Assembly (NCBI GenBank): GCA_963920665.1
Contig: OY987264.1
Span: forward strand, 19,448,906-19,512,905
DNA from: Straminergon stramineum
Lineage: Eukaryota; Streptophyta; Bryopsida; Hypnales; Calliergonaceae
DNA: 64,000 nucleotides
Direction of reading: 5' to 3'
Positions 33,393-45,056 of the stretch are shown here, in pieces (positions within the stretch are counted from its first letter, which is position 1; every line of letters starts with the position of its first letter). The translations under genes were made by a program, and so were the position numbers. Under the pieces are notes generated by a model, which did not search any database, had not been told where the DNA came from, and saw only the letters and a program-made list of their open reading frames with translations.

Positions 33393-35820
33393 GTCACGAC
33401 CCTCATCACGAGGCGTGCCCGTGCCACCTTGGTGAGCAAGGGGGACATTGGAGGTGACTCCCCAAGCCTTGCAAGAGATGAGGTGAGGGGGACTAGGAGT
33501 CCTAAGCGATCAGAGCGTGGTAGCGCTCTAATACAGACGAATTTGGGGGCGTCCAACACATTCGTGGAAAGCTCTCAAGGAGACGCTTCTAGCTGTCCAA
33601 AGAACGCATGATTTGGACTTGCGAGTCAAAAGTTATGGGCATTCAAAGGTGGGGGTGTCCCGGTGGCGCCAAGACACTTAAGAGCTAGGAGGGAGGGGTT
33701 CATGAGGAATCCCTCCATGAAGTTTGTCATGTGGCATATCTTTGGAAAGCTAAGAACACAAGAATGATAGATTGACAAGCATTACGAGGTTCTAAGGTAG
33801 GAGCCTCAAATTATGGCCAAGAGAAGCGCCGTAGGTGTCACGACCCTCATCACAAGGCGTGCCCGTGCCACCTTGGTGAGCAAGGGGGACATTGGGGGTG
33901 ACTCCCCAAGCCTTGCAAGAGATGAGGTGAGGGGGACTAGGAGTCCCGAGCGATCATAGCAAGGTAGCGCTCTGATCCGGACGAATTTGGGGGCGTGTGA
34001 TACATGCTTGGAAAGGTCTTGAGAAGACGCTTCTAGCCGTCTAAAGAACGCGTGATTTGGACTTGCGAGTCAAAAGTTATGAGCGTTCAAAGTTGGGGGT
34101 GTCCCGGTCGCGCCGGGAGCGCCCTGGCCGCGCCGGGAGTGTCCCGAATCTTTGGAGGGCGATATATTTGCGAGTACTTGTCCGAATGGAGCAAGTGAGT
34201 AGTCCATCGGCATTTACGCGTCGCGTAGATGTCGAAAATGGGGTCGCATGTGCGATTTGGATACCGGACCGCAAAGTTATGCCGGGTGGAAGTTCGGAAG
34301 TCCCAAAGTAGTGCGAATCGGGAGAAATGGGTGGTCTTCCAAGATGGGGTGCATCTTGGGGGTTCCCGGTGACCTCTAGCATGGGGGGGGCTGCCGAATC
34401 CCGCAGAGAGTACTATGAGGAGGGGTGGTCTCCCTCTTCACTCCCGGATGGTGCCATGGTGAGCCTAAGTGGCCCTGGGTGGTGAGGCTAGTGTTGGAGC
34501 CTCACCACCACTTGTGTGTTACCATGGAGTGCTTGTGCACTCCTTGATACCGGTTGGGTGGTGTCCCACTTCACAATAGGCCATGGTGTGAGTCCCGTTT
34601 GGTGAGTCTCGATTAGTGAGTCCCGATTAGTGAGTCCCGAAGTGAGTTGGGTTGGGCCTAGTGGGGAGTTAGGTCCCATTCAAGGGCGGTTAGCACCGGT
34701 GGGAGTAGTGCCTCACCGAGTGCTTGGACATCAATGGAAGTTCAGCCCCATGTCATCAAATGACATGCCCGGTGTCTTGTGGGAGTTAAGTATTGGAAGG
34801 AAAGGATTGGGAGTCACGGAGGAATGGGGAACCCCGTGACTTGAGTTGGAACCTAACATTGTGGGTGCGTGGCATGTGCAGTGTTAGGAGAGCATGAACC
34901 TTAGTGGCACTAAGATGCTAAGTGTTTGGAAAGTGAGCTTAAGGTGGTAAGTGTCACTAAGGGGCGCGACAGTAGGGAAGGCATGATGCCTCTCTCAATG
35001 GACCCGAATCTTTGGAGGGCGATAAATTTGCGAAGACTTATTCAAACGGGGCAAGTGAGTAATCCATCGGTATCTACTCGTCGAGTAGATGTCAAAAATG
35101 AGCTCGCATCTGAGATTTGGAGCCCGGATTGCAAAGTTATGCCAGGTGGAAGTTCGGAAGTCCTAAACAAGGGCAAATCGGGAGAAATGGGGTGGTCTTC
35201 CAAAACCAAAGTGGGTTTGAGAGTCCCCTTTGACATGCAAGGTGGGGGCTGCTGAATCCCACAGAGAGTACTATAGGAGGGGTTGGTCTCCGTCCTCACT
35301 CCCTCTTGGGGCCTTGGTGAGTCCCAGTGATTCAAGGTTGGTGGTGTGGGTTCACCACCACTCCAATGTACTATGGACACTTGTGTGTGTCCCGTGGCAC
35401 CGATTGGGTGGAGTCCCACTCCTTGCTAGGCTATGTTTAGGTGTCTCGAATTGTGAGTCCTAGTTAGTGACAAAGTGGAAAGTAGCAAATACACAATGAG
35501 CCTAGTATGGAGTTGGAGTGACACTCAAGGGCGGTTAGGACCATGGTGAGTAGTGCCACTATAGGTCCTTGCACAATAAAATGGAAGTCCTACCCTATGT
35601 TACCAAGTAACATGCCCCGATGTCATGATGGGTGTGTAAGTGCTAGTAGTCCCGGTGACTGGGGACTTAGCACAAAGAGTTGGAATTGGGACTAACATTG
35701 GATGTGCATGGTATGTGCAGTGTTAGGAGAGTGTGACCCTTAGTGCCACTAAAGTGTTAAGTATTTGAAAAGCATTGGAAGGTGAACTTAAGGTGGTAAG
35801 TGTCAATAAGGGGCGCGACA
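33393..35820 (+). mobile_element. Outer solo LTR (interrupted), TSD TTTTT
   Basis: Begins TGTCACGACCCTCATCACG and ends AAGGGGCGCGACA. TTTTT flanks both sides (33388-33392 and 35821-35825). Removing the inner LTR and one copy of its duplication leaves about 1287 bp. More diverged than the copies at 9978 and 33836, consistent with being the older insertion. Its removal rejoins the host frame (…ILCK/NDGVW…). Confidence 0.88.
33836..34971 (+). mobile_element. Inner solo LTR nested in the outer one, TSD GTAGG
   Basis: Begins TGTCACGACCCTCATCACAA and ends CTAAGGGGCGCGACA. GTAGG flanks at 33831-33835 and 34972-34976. Very close to the LTR at 9978-11091, with a small extra repeat (two CGCGCCGGGAG units near 34108-34139). 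Confidence 0.9.
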
Positions 35821-38439
35821 TTTTTGCACAGTATAAAATCATTATTGTTTAGATGTTCCGAATCTTGAAAGCGTATACATTTGATGCATATGAAACAAAC
35901 ATTGTTTGTGGCTTTGTCTAGCCCGAAACAATACAAGTATTTGGTCAGCCAAAGTATTTCGTCTTGCACCACAGGGATGTCAACAACCATTTGTCTCAAG
36001 AATTTTAGACTGTATTTGTTGTTCAATGAAGCAATTTTCAAAGTACTAAGGCAATGTTCGTGTAACTAGTGGTGTGCATCATCAATTGGAAAATTATTAG
36101 AATTGAGTTGTAAAATGGAGATTAGTTGTTCATAAGCTTCAAAAACCGTGGCAAGAACATGAGAAATGTTCATTGTTTGCAACGGTATATGATTCAAGCC
36201 TTATGCAATGGAGTCATGTAGGGCTTTGTGTTGGATGATTGAAACATCCATAGTTCTAACATGTGCAACAACTTTTGTAAAGTTTGATAGTTCATTCACA
36301 GTGAGAGGATCGATGAACTTTTGAAATCTGGCAGCAGTAGTGCATGCACATGGATTTGATTCATCGAATAAATGTACAAAAGAAAATTTTTTAAAGACTG
36401 CTAATGGTTTGTATAGCACTGTGGAGAGATTTTCAATATAAGACCAAGCAGACAAAAACAACATCTTCAAGGATGGGACAGAGGTGGTTGAAGTTAAAAA
36501 AGACCAAAAGGTCATAGAAAATTTGTCTAAGATTGAGCCATTCTAGGGCTCAATTACAGTATCTAAGTTTAATAAAGCTTGTTTTGCTATGTGATGAGGT
36601 TCTCTGGACCTTACAACGTCTACAACTACCCTTTGTCAAGGATTGTCCTTCTTCTGTAATCATAATATAACCACCAAATAGATTGTGAGATGATTTCACA
36701 CGTTATCCCAATTTAGAATTCTACCCTAATAAGGAGCAAAATGTGGCTTGGGTCTATTATTTGCCGATTTAGGAGTCTGATTAGTTCTCTGAAACTCCAA
36801 AATGGAGGAATTGGTCGGTGATTGCTCCAACTAGCATTGGTTTCCACCGAAGAATTAGAAGCCACCTAGTGACTTATAGTTCCTATTGTAGTTACCGTGG
36901 CCTCTGTTGGGACGACCAGAACCACGACCTCCATTCTGATTTGGATTCATCGGTGGAGTGCGTTGCTGAGCACGAGGAACATCATTGGCTGTGACATTTA
37001 TGTGAAGCTTGCGTTTCTTCTGCGGAGGAGTTGGAGCTATGTCAATGGAGAATGACGCCGGTTTAAAAAGGCATTCGACTTTTCTAGCTCCCAATGCTTC
37101 ATAGTGTTTGGACAACAACTTCTATGAAGCATCGGTGGCAAATTCGAGGGTAGCTGTTTCCATAAGTCTGCAGACTACTATAAAAGTGATCTGAGTTTTT
37201 ACCACAAATCTTGTGGTACTCTTCATCCATGTCAAAAAAACACCGTATTTAGCAAGTAATGACGAGTAAGTACTGTTAGGGAAGAACCTTGACAAATTAT
37301 TGATCATAAACCATATGCTATAATCAAACCATAACATGTTGCCTCTACAACCAGTCTTTGCATTTTGGCTACATTTACATCTAATGTAGGGCCTCTGGCA
37401 ATTCCATAATTGTGAAGTGAATTTAGGACTTCTAGGAGTACACGTAAGAATGTCCAATTTTGTATGGATGTTAATAGTTGTAGTGGTGCACTTGTGATGG
37501 TCGTATAACGCAATGGAAAAAGCGTTGACCAATTCCATGGGTTTTTTATGGAGCCCAGTGCAACTTAATGCTCTCTCTTCGCAAAACTGAACTTCCTGAT
37601 GAGAAAGATCAGCCCACAACTTCCACATGTGGACTGTGATCGAAGCCAATAAATTTATATTGGATAGGCACCATGTTCTGTGGGCACGGGAAGAGAGTTG
37701 TTCTTTGACAGCATGAGGTGGAAGAAACGAGATTGAAGGACCCTTACCAACTGCGTCCAACGTTGACATTTCCTTCTTAGATTGTATAGTCTAGATTGAA
37801 TTAGAGAGATCCTTGATGGTAGCCTTATGCGCAAGAGGTATGTTAAGCTTGGATAGTAACAGATGAAGAGAGTTTGAAACTGCAGTGCTGGGTTGGGAGA
37901 GATCCACTATTGGTGGTTGCTCCGCCCATTCCTCGTGAGGATTCGTCCATCTCAAAGCAACTTCCACTCGTTTGGTGTTGCTGGCGGCTTCCGCGAACTC
38001 TAGTTCGTCACGTTCGAGAAGTTGTCCCAGTACGTGGTGGGCTTCTTGAAGATGTGCTAGGCCTTTGTCCTTATCGACAATGGCAACCATCATAATAGCT
38101 GTCTAGTGCAATAAATCCAAGGTAGTGAGCAGCAGTGGGGCGTGCTCACCCTCCTCATCACGGTTGAGTAGTGCGGAGTTGTCTGCTATTTGAATAAAGT
38201 CATGAATCTCCTTCTCGACGATAGTAGAGATAATAGATTGTATGGCTGGTGAAGGTGATAGGAGTGGATCCGGGTAACCCAATGTTACTAGATCTGGAAG
38301 CCACCCATTTTGTGTTTCCTACAAAGAAAGGAAACATTAGATAGGAGGATTATTGGATTCAAACATGGTATTCGAAAGGTAGTTTAAAGGTGAAGACAGG
38401 TGCTTACTGGAGTTACTGCACTTGTATGGTTGGAACAAT

Positions 38440-38487
38440 AAGAAGAGACTAAGATTGAACATCCCTAAATAGGGCCACATCTTGTCA
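38440..38487. repeat. 48-bp direct repeat, right copy
   Basis: Pairs with 32754-32801 (two mismatches). It lies just upstream, on the minus strand, of the inferred start of the reverse-transcriptase-like frame. Confidence 0.75.
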
Positions 38488-39473
38488 CTACCTAACTTGT
38501 TACCCAAACAAGAATCCAAACATATCTTTTCAAAGGCTAAAATAAGATATGTCTTGTCAAGTCACAGGTTGTACATAAGAATAAGAGTTTAGTAATTCGC
38601 AAGTTGTCCATAACATAGTATTAGTGATAGAATACTATTTTGGAGGAAACAATTACATAAACCAATTTGTTCTCCCAAAAATAGTCAAATACAAATATCC
38701 ATAAAAAAGCACAATAGTATGACTAAGTGTCAAGTGCTTGAAAAAATGTCTTCTTCCTTGAAATCCAAAAATTGGAGTCCAAGATTTGAAGGCTAAGCCT
38801 CACTTGTACTCGTCCCAATACACAAAACAATCCAATGTAATGTTAGTGAGGATATAACAGGTGTCTTCAGTTGTAGCCAATTGCTATCTATGTCACAAAT
38901 CTTGCAAAACCAAAAAGGAGAACAAAAATCACAAAACGACCAACAAAAATATGTAAAGCAAGTCACATCGTCAACATAGTCCAAGTAAACCAATGACCTT
39001 TGCCATTCCAATGTAGTGCTAATATTTGAAGTACAAGAATCGCCCACAAGGATACACCACAAGAAAGCATAGCAACCTCCAAAAACAAATTGTCACACTG
39101 AGATAGGGAAGCATTGAGGCAAAGAACCACTATAAACTCACTAATTTGAATTTGGGAGGGAGAACCCATAGGGATGGCCATAATGGGGTGGTTACACCTA
39201 ATCGTTACGTCAAGAAATGAAGGTATTAGCCAATATAAACACTCATTCTTAGTGGGTGGGTGGGAGGATAGTACTGTCCATTAGAAAGGCTATTTGATAA
39301 ACCTCAGTACTATAGGGTTGGCCATATCATATGGTGGAAGTACAAGCATATCTTAGTGAAGATAGCCAATATGTTTAGGTTTATATGTTTAAAATTTGCC
39401 CCTTATGTTCCATGTGGATATGGAATTGAAGCCAAATTAAAGAAATGTGTCCTCAAAAAAGGCCACTAAGGGC

Positions 39474-39500
39474 ATATAATTATATATATATATATATATA
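39474..39500. repeat. (TA)n microsatellite
   Basis: About 13 TA units within the CACTA element. Confidence 0.9.
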
Positions 39501-39819
39501 TCTATGTGTGTATGTATCTTGAAATTGTAGGAGATCCAACAAGGAATAAATTAAAATGCATAAAGCCTCCTAAAAGAAAGGGTATGGTGTTGCCACATCA
39601 AAGGTTATAAAATCAAATGGTTTGATCTTTTTTGCAAAAGTAAATAGGATAGTTTCCTGATGATTAAAAACATGGGTAATGTAATTGACTATAGAAGAAG
39701 AAGAAGAAAAAGAAGATACACTAAAGAGGTGGTGGCTGACCTAAACCTAACTATAAGTGAGAGAGACGAAATCTCCGTCGTTCATTTGCAATAGCTAGAA
39801 CTACAATCTGCAACTGCCA

Positions 39820-40580
39820 CGTTATAATATATTGTATGACTAAATAATGACTACACAATGACTAAAAAATGACATCATCAATGACTAATAAGTGAGATGC
39901 AATTACAACATACCACATGTCAGTTGCCACAAAAGTAGTAAGGCGGCTGACCTAATATGTGGTGGCTAACCTAAAATCTGAACCATCTACTTGTTGTCAA
40001 GATACAATCTGAGCCTTCCATTTGTTGCTGAGGTGAAATTTCACCCATCCATCTGAGTTGCTCTGGAAAGAAGCAATCTGATTTGTCCATCTAATCAATC
40101 CATCTAAACTATCGATTAGGTCTATTTGATCCATCCATCTAAGCTGTCGATTAGGTCTGTTTGATCCATCCATTCGATTCATCATATCCATCCATCTAAT
40201 CCATGCAGTCCATCCATGTAAGCCATCCATCTAGTCCATTTGCAGCTTAATATTAAATTCAATTTCCTTGGTGGATGGTAGCCCAATATTGTTCATCATT
40301 CCTCCATTCTACCATAGTCACTTATTGCGCTCAATTTAGGACAACACAAGTCAAGTATGACTTGATGTAATCCACATCAGTGATAGTACTACGAATCCTA
40401 CAATACATAGACAAAATTTTAGATGACAACAATTCTCATTGCTCATCTCATTTGGGCATCATCCACTACTCCTTTGAATGCTTGATAAATGACTAAAACT
40501 TATCACACATCAGCTTTGGCGACTAAATAATGATTAGAAGTCATTATTCAGTCATTTTTTCAATGGTTACATTTGACCCT
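39820..40580. repeat. Right subterminal repeats of the CACTA element with a minisatellite
   Basis: AATGACTA/AGTCATTT repeats mirror the left side (GACTAAATAATGACTAC, AGTCATTATTCAGTC). At 40085-40235 lies a minisatellite of CCATCCATCTAA units, including two diverged copies of a segment of about 42 bp (CTATCGATTAGGTCTATTTG). The open frame of W-M-D repeats there is a by-product. Confidence 0.65.
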
Positions 40581-40597
40581 GTTTTCTACTAGTGTGT

Positions 40598-43500
40598 GTA
40601 CATCTTATTCCCACAAAATTTCATTTCATAGATTGTTGTTAGTTTGAAGATTGGATTCCTAAATCTAAAGTTTGAATGTTTTCAATTGGGTGTTCACTGT
40701 TTTTGTGTCCCGTGTAAGTGCGCCTAAGACACTATGGGAATAGAGATAGGCACCAGTACTAGCTTCTGTTGATGGTTGCCTTCAACCCGTTTGTTCCGGT
40801 CACCTACCCACACACTTGATATACTACTAGCCTTCCATCTCTTCACAAATTATTGGTTTCAAAAGTATTTGGACAATTTTTTTCAGTACTGTATCACTTC
40901 TAGGGGCTAGTTGAATTCCATGCAAGCTTGTTTTGTTTGAGACTTTGTGTTGCATACAAGTGGCCAGAATTCCATGGTAGCACTAAAAAAACACCTATCT
41001 AGGCCAATAGTTTAGCCTTTATCAACCACCATAATCTACACATCTAACCACCCAATTTTGTCTACAACCTTTGGTCAAGCATTGCTCTAACTAAGCTAGC
41101 ATCTCGAACTTGGATTATAGTTATTCCACCTACACTCTTTTGTAGGGGCTGATTTTTCAAATGCAGTGGAACAAAGCGTATTGTTGATGTGAACCACGGT
41201 TGGGTGACCTAGGCTTAATCAATACCCATCACAATGCATACTCCAATTTACAACTTATCCCTAACCTATATTACAATACCCATCACAACACATGCTTTAT
41301 TTAAAATCTACTCTCTAGCATGTATTGAAATACCCATTACAATGCATATTCTATTCAAAAGTTCATCCCTAGATTTTATTGTAATATTCATCACCCGCAA
41401 GAAAGCAACTCCAAATTTTTCTACATATTTGTTCATTGCAAAAGGATGCTTTTTCTTTTTTAAATGCCTAAAGCAACTAGTAAATTATATTTCTTCAATG
41501 CTTAGGTGCTACTCACATTACAATCCCCTTGCCAAAACAATATTGGAGGTTATGATTTTTTGGTGTAATGTGTCTTTAAATTCTAATTTAATTTTCACAC
41601 AACTTTAACATTAGGCTTTTTGCAAATGTGCTTGCAATTTAACATTAGGAAAGTCTTGAATTTTGATTATTTTTGGAAGTTGAGAGGGAAATGGCCTTTT
41701 AATTTTGAATTGAAACCATCTCCATCATCCATTTGAATTTTCAAATAGAGAAATCCACACCTACTATTACATTGTATTCTAAAAAAAATAGAAATGGTGG
41801 TTGCCAAAAGAATGCCACATGGTTGAATATGAAGCCTCTTCATTTAAATATAAAAGACATTATGGGAAGTGGATTCAAAAAGTAACAATTCTTAATTCCT
41901 CTTCCACAAAAAGACAAGAACATCAATTTTCCATGACCTTCCGACTATAAGACAAGTGTAACCTTGAGTTACACACTTGAGTTAAGGAATAGATGATAAA
42001 TGGACGACTTCATCACCTACTTTCATCAATGGGTCGACCAAAGAAGGGGCCAATTCACCCCATTCCAAAATAACCTTTCTTCTCCCTTCCAACAACTTTC
42101 CTCCCCCCAACCTCGTTTAGTTGTTCTCCCCCTACTAAGAGCATCGCCACTAATTGCTTTCTACTTGACTATGGCACTAATAAGTAGCAAGGCACTTACT
42201 ACCATGTGATTACAGCTACCTAATGCTTTCCACCAACCAACCACTAAAATTGGATTGGCCATCATCATTCAAATGTCATTGAGGCACCAAAGAACAAAGA
42301 ATGCTTCCATGGTGCTCCCTAAAGTCAATAATTAAAGGTTGTTCTTCAAAATGAAGGAGATAGAGAGAGTTTTTCAACAATGAAAATATTGGTTTATTCT
42401 AGGGAGCTAGGAGGTTGAAGTTTTGAATAATGTGTGGATTTTTTATTGATTTGATGAGATTGTTCCCAAAATGTATTGCTTTCAAACTTTCACATAAATC
42501 ATATTTATGAAAAGAATCAAATCATTGCAAATTATATTTAAATTTCTTTCAAAAAATTCACTAATCTATTTTACATAAGTCTTTTTTTCTTTAGGATTTC
42601 TCCACCTTTCAAGAGTATGAGGTGTGTTCATTCTAAAGAATTGCTTCTAAAGCATCCTCATTGTCACATTGTAAATGCACATGCTATGTAAAATATATAT
42701 AAACATGTCAAATCAGAGGGGTTTTCTTAGAGTCTCAGAAAGCAAAAGAAGTGATGCTTTCTTGAAACTCTTTTTTTTTTAACCTCTGTTAGACAACTAT
42801 GTAATCAACTAATCATAGTTCTTTTATTTTTTAATTTTTTATATAGAGATATTTTGAAAGTTTAGATCTTATGTTTATGGTTTTTGAAATGAAAGGCAAA
42901 GCTTGTTTTGTATTTCCTTTCAATGTAAAAAAAGATTTAGACTCAATGTAGGAATATGGATAGAGTTATGGAGAAAGTAGAGTTAACCAATAGTGAAAGT
43001 GTAGTGCATGTGGCCTTTTAAGGTAGACTTCTACTTGCTTAAGTAAAATGTATAGAAGATGAGGTGGAAGATAAGGTGGAGATCCTTCTTCTTCCTCCTC
43101 ATATTAGTTTGGAGAGAGCCATGAGTTGGAGAGAGACATAACATGTTGCGTTTTGTGAATTTTGAATCTTTCAATTCTCTTTTGACATGTCAAATCCAAA
43201 ATATTGGTAACCAAAAAAATGAAGTTAAAGGACATAACGTGTGTAACCCCACTCAATTTATAGCTTCTCAAAATCTATTCTATAATTTTTTTTAATGAAT
43301 TTCTAAAGTAAGTTTTTTTTCCAAGATCTAGTGCATGAGTCTCATTTACAAGAGCTTTCAACACGAGAAAATCAAGATTTGCAATGGACACCCTTGCACA
43401 AAATCTTGAATAGAAAAATCACAATCATTTATTTTCAAAATCAGATTTTTGATGTTAAAACTAGACGTCAAAAAGAATTTTCAAAAATAAAACTACGAAA

Positions 43501-44223
43501 GGCAATAACTTGGTCAGGTTTTGTTTAACCTAAAAGTATTGTTGAGTGACACCAAAATTTGATGCCTTGGGCATTCTAGGGATGAAATAACTAAAAAAGG
43601 TGTTTGGAATTGATGCAATGAGGACTAGAATTAAGCCCTTTGCAATGCAAATAATAGTGGCTACAATAATTTTAAGTTGCACCTTGTTTTGCCTTATATT
43701 GTAATTAGTTGTTAGAAGATGATCAAATTTTTCAATGCTATCATTTGGCATAGAATCTTTACAAAATGCTTTACAAAATATTGCTAGTCTACAAGTTTTA
43801 ATGAAGTGTTAATTTTTTGTTTGGTAAAACTATTTTTGCTTTGTTTATGTTATCAGAGTATAATTTGTCTATAGTCTATTAACATGTGCTAGTAGACTAT
43901 AGACACTTGTTGCACCTCACAAACATCACATTGATTTATTTTGTTCTTGAGATGGGTGCATGTGAGGTCTACTAACTTTTGAGAGATCCAATTATTTTGG
44001 TAAGATCTGATTATACTCCAAATTTCATAACTTTTTGTATAAGAGAAGTGATTTATGTATAAAATACTAGTTTTAGTTGGTACTAAAACTAAGTTGAGAT
44101 GTCAATGTAAATATGTGAGTCTAGTTAGTGATTACTAAGTCTAGATTTACATTATTGCAATGATTCTTAACAATCTATAAGGATGCGTATGTTCATACTT
44201 GGACTTAGCAAGCATTCTTTGCT
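40598..44223. other. AT-rich DNA right of the CACTA element
   Basis: No coding region supported. Diverged repeat phrases (ATTACAATACCCATCACAA) at 41225-41400. Confidence 0.35.
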
Positions 44224-44433
44224 AAGGTAGGAGCACCCAATGGCATCAATGTACCTAATGGCATCACTTTCTAGGTAAGGCAATGATTCTACAACTTAAA
44301 TGTAATTAAGTACAACATAGACAGTTTATCATTTTGGTCAACAAAAATAAGCCATCTACAATCGACTTACATTTAAGTTCTTAAATTACTACTATCTATA
44401 GAAATTGATGCCATTGGGTCCTCCTGCCTTACA
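44224..44433. mobile_element. Small TIR element, about 210 bp
   Basis: AAGGTAGGAGCACCCAATGG at the left and CCATTGGGTCCTCCTGCCTT at the right are inverted copies, extending to ...CATCAAT/ATTGATG. No frame; family unknown. Confidence 0.55.
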
Positions 44434-44867
44434 ATGATACATAGCTTTTCTTGTGTATGTTTAGACCATCATTCTTTTGTAACTACCAAATCTACATGGT
44501 TGCAGAACTAGCAAGGATTGCAAGGGATGCTAATTGGAGAGAACTTTAGAACTATTCTATGCTCTATAACATTGCAAATTATTGTTACAAAAATTATAAT
44601 CTTTCGATTCTATATATTTCTATGCACTAAAACCACTCATTCTTAATGCAAGGTAGAATGGGCAATTATATAACAATACATATGAGAATATTATGAACTA
44701 CATCACTTGCCCTAGATATCACTTATTGCTTGTAATCAAAAATGTGAAATCAAAATCTTTATATACATATGGAGTGGGAGTGGGTAGAACAACACATGTG
44801 GGATATGTAAATTAAAATTAGTCAGAACCCAATCGCTCATAATTAAGTCAAAAGCAAGAAAAGTGTT

Positions 44868-45056
44868 TGAAGTAAAATTTTAGACCTCATTTACGCATGG
44901 TAAAAAAAACTTTTGATTAAAGGATTGAAATATCAAATGGATTTTTGGAGATGAAATTTATCTTAACTTTCCAACTTTTTTCTGTTCAACTTTTTTTTTA
45001 AATAGTTATTGTATTATACTATGCCTAAATGAGGTCTGAAATTTTACTTCACGCAT
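44868..45056. mobile_element. Palindromic MITE, about 190 bp
   Basis: GAAGTAAAATTTTAGACCTC at the left pairs with GAGGTCTGAAATTTTACTTC at the right. The pairing continues inward with mismatches (CATTTACGCATGGT against ACTATGCCTAAATG). Confidence 0.6.

Larger units (their letters stand above)
32816..38319 (-). pseudogene. Reverse-transcriptase-like open frame, decayed, inside the CACTA element
   Basis: On the minus strand a single frame runs 38319-35821 (833 codons) with twelve stops and no frameshift. It continues in frame across the solo LTR into 33392-33288, and more coding-like sequence follows at about 33000-32816 in another phase. Landmarks: RGG-rich basic stretch near 36890-36960; a segment with SFVHLFDESNPCACTTAARF, FIDPLTVNE and AHVRTMD; FGLDKATNNVCFIC; and near 32900 SSAIIESVKQWA and SLYWGIDSVLDATPNLP. 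From memory these resemble the fingers region upstream of the palm in a reverse-transcriptase lineage common in green algae and non-seed plants, possibly Penelope-like. The catalytic palm (the expected Asp motif) is missing, so the assignment is tentative. A possible 3' splice acceptor (TTTGTAG) precedes 38319. Confidence 0.45.
31733..40594. mobile_element. CACTA (En/Spm-like) element, 8.86 kb, complete ends
   Basis: Left terminus CACTAGTAGAAAAAGGG and right terminus CCCTGTTTTCTACTAGTG are inverted repeats. TGT flanks both sides (31730-31732 and 40595-40597), a perfect 3-bp target duplication. Subterminal regions are packed with AGTCATTT/AAATGACT-type repeats, as known for CACTA elements, where they bind the accessory TnpA-type protein. 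I see no TnpD/Transposase_21 domain, so it is probably non-autonomous. It carries a reverse-transcriptase-like pseudogene, and it has itself received two nested solo LTRs and one TTAA MITE. Weak minus-strand frames at 39181-38793 may be another exon. Confidence 0.88.

Noticed and set aside
35821..38319. TAG read as a sense codon (recoding) in the reverse-transcriptase-like frame
   Set aside because: TGA and TAA also occur in frame and the frame is interrupted by two insertions; methylation-driven decay explains all of it.
39997..40230. 77-codon W-M-D-rich frame
   Set aside because: It is the translation of a minisatellite inside the CACTA element.
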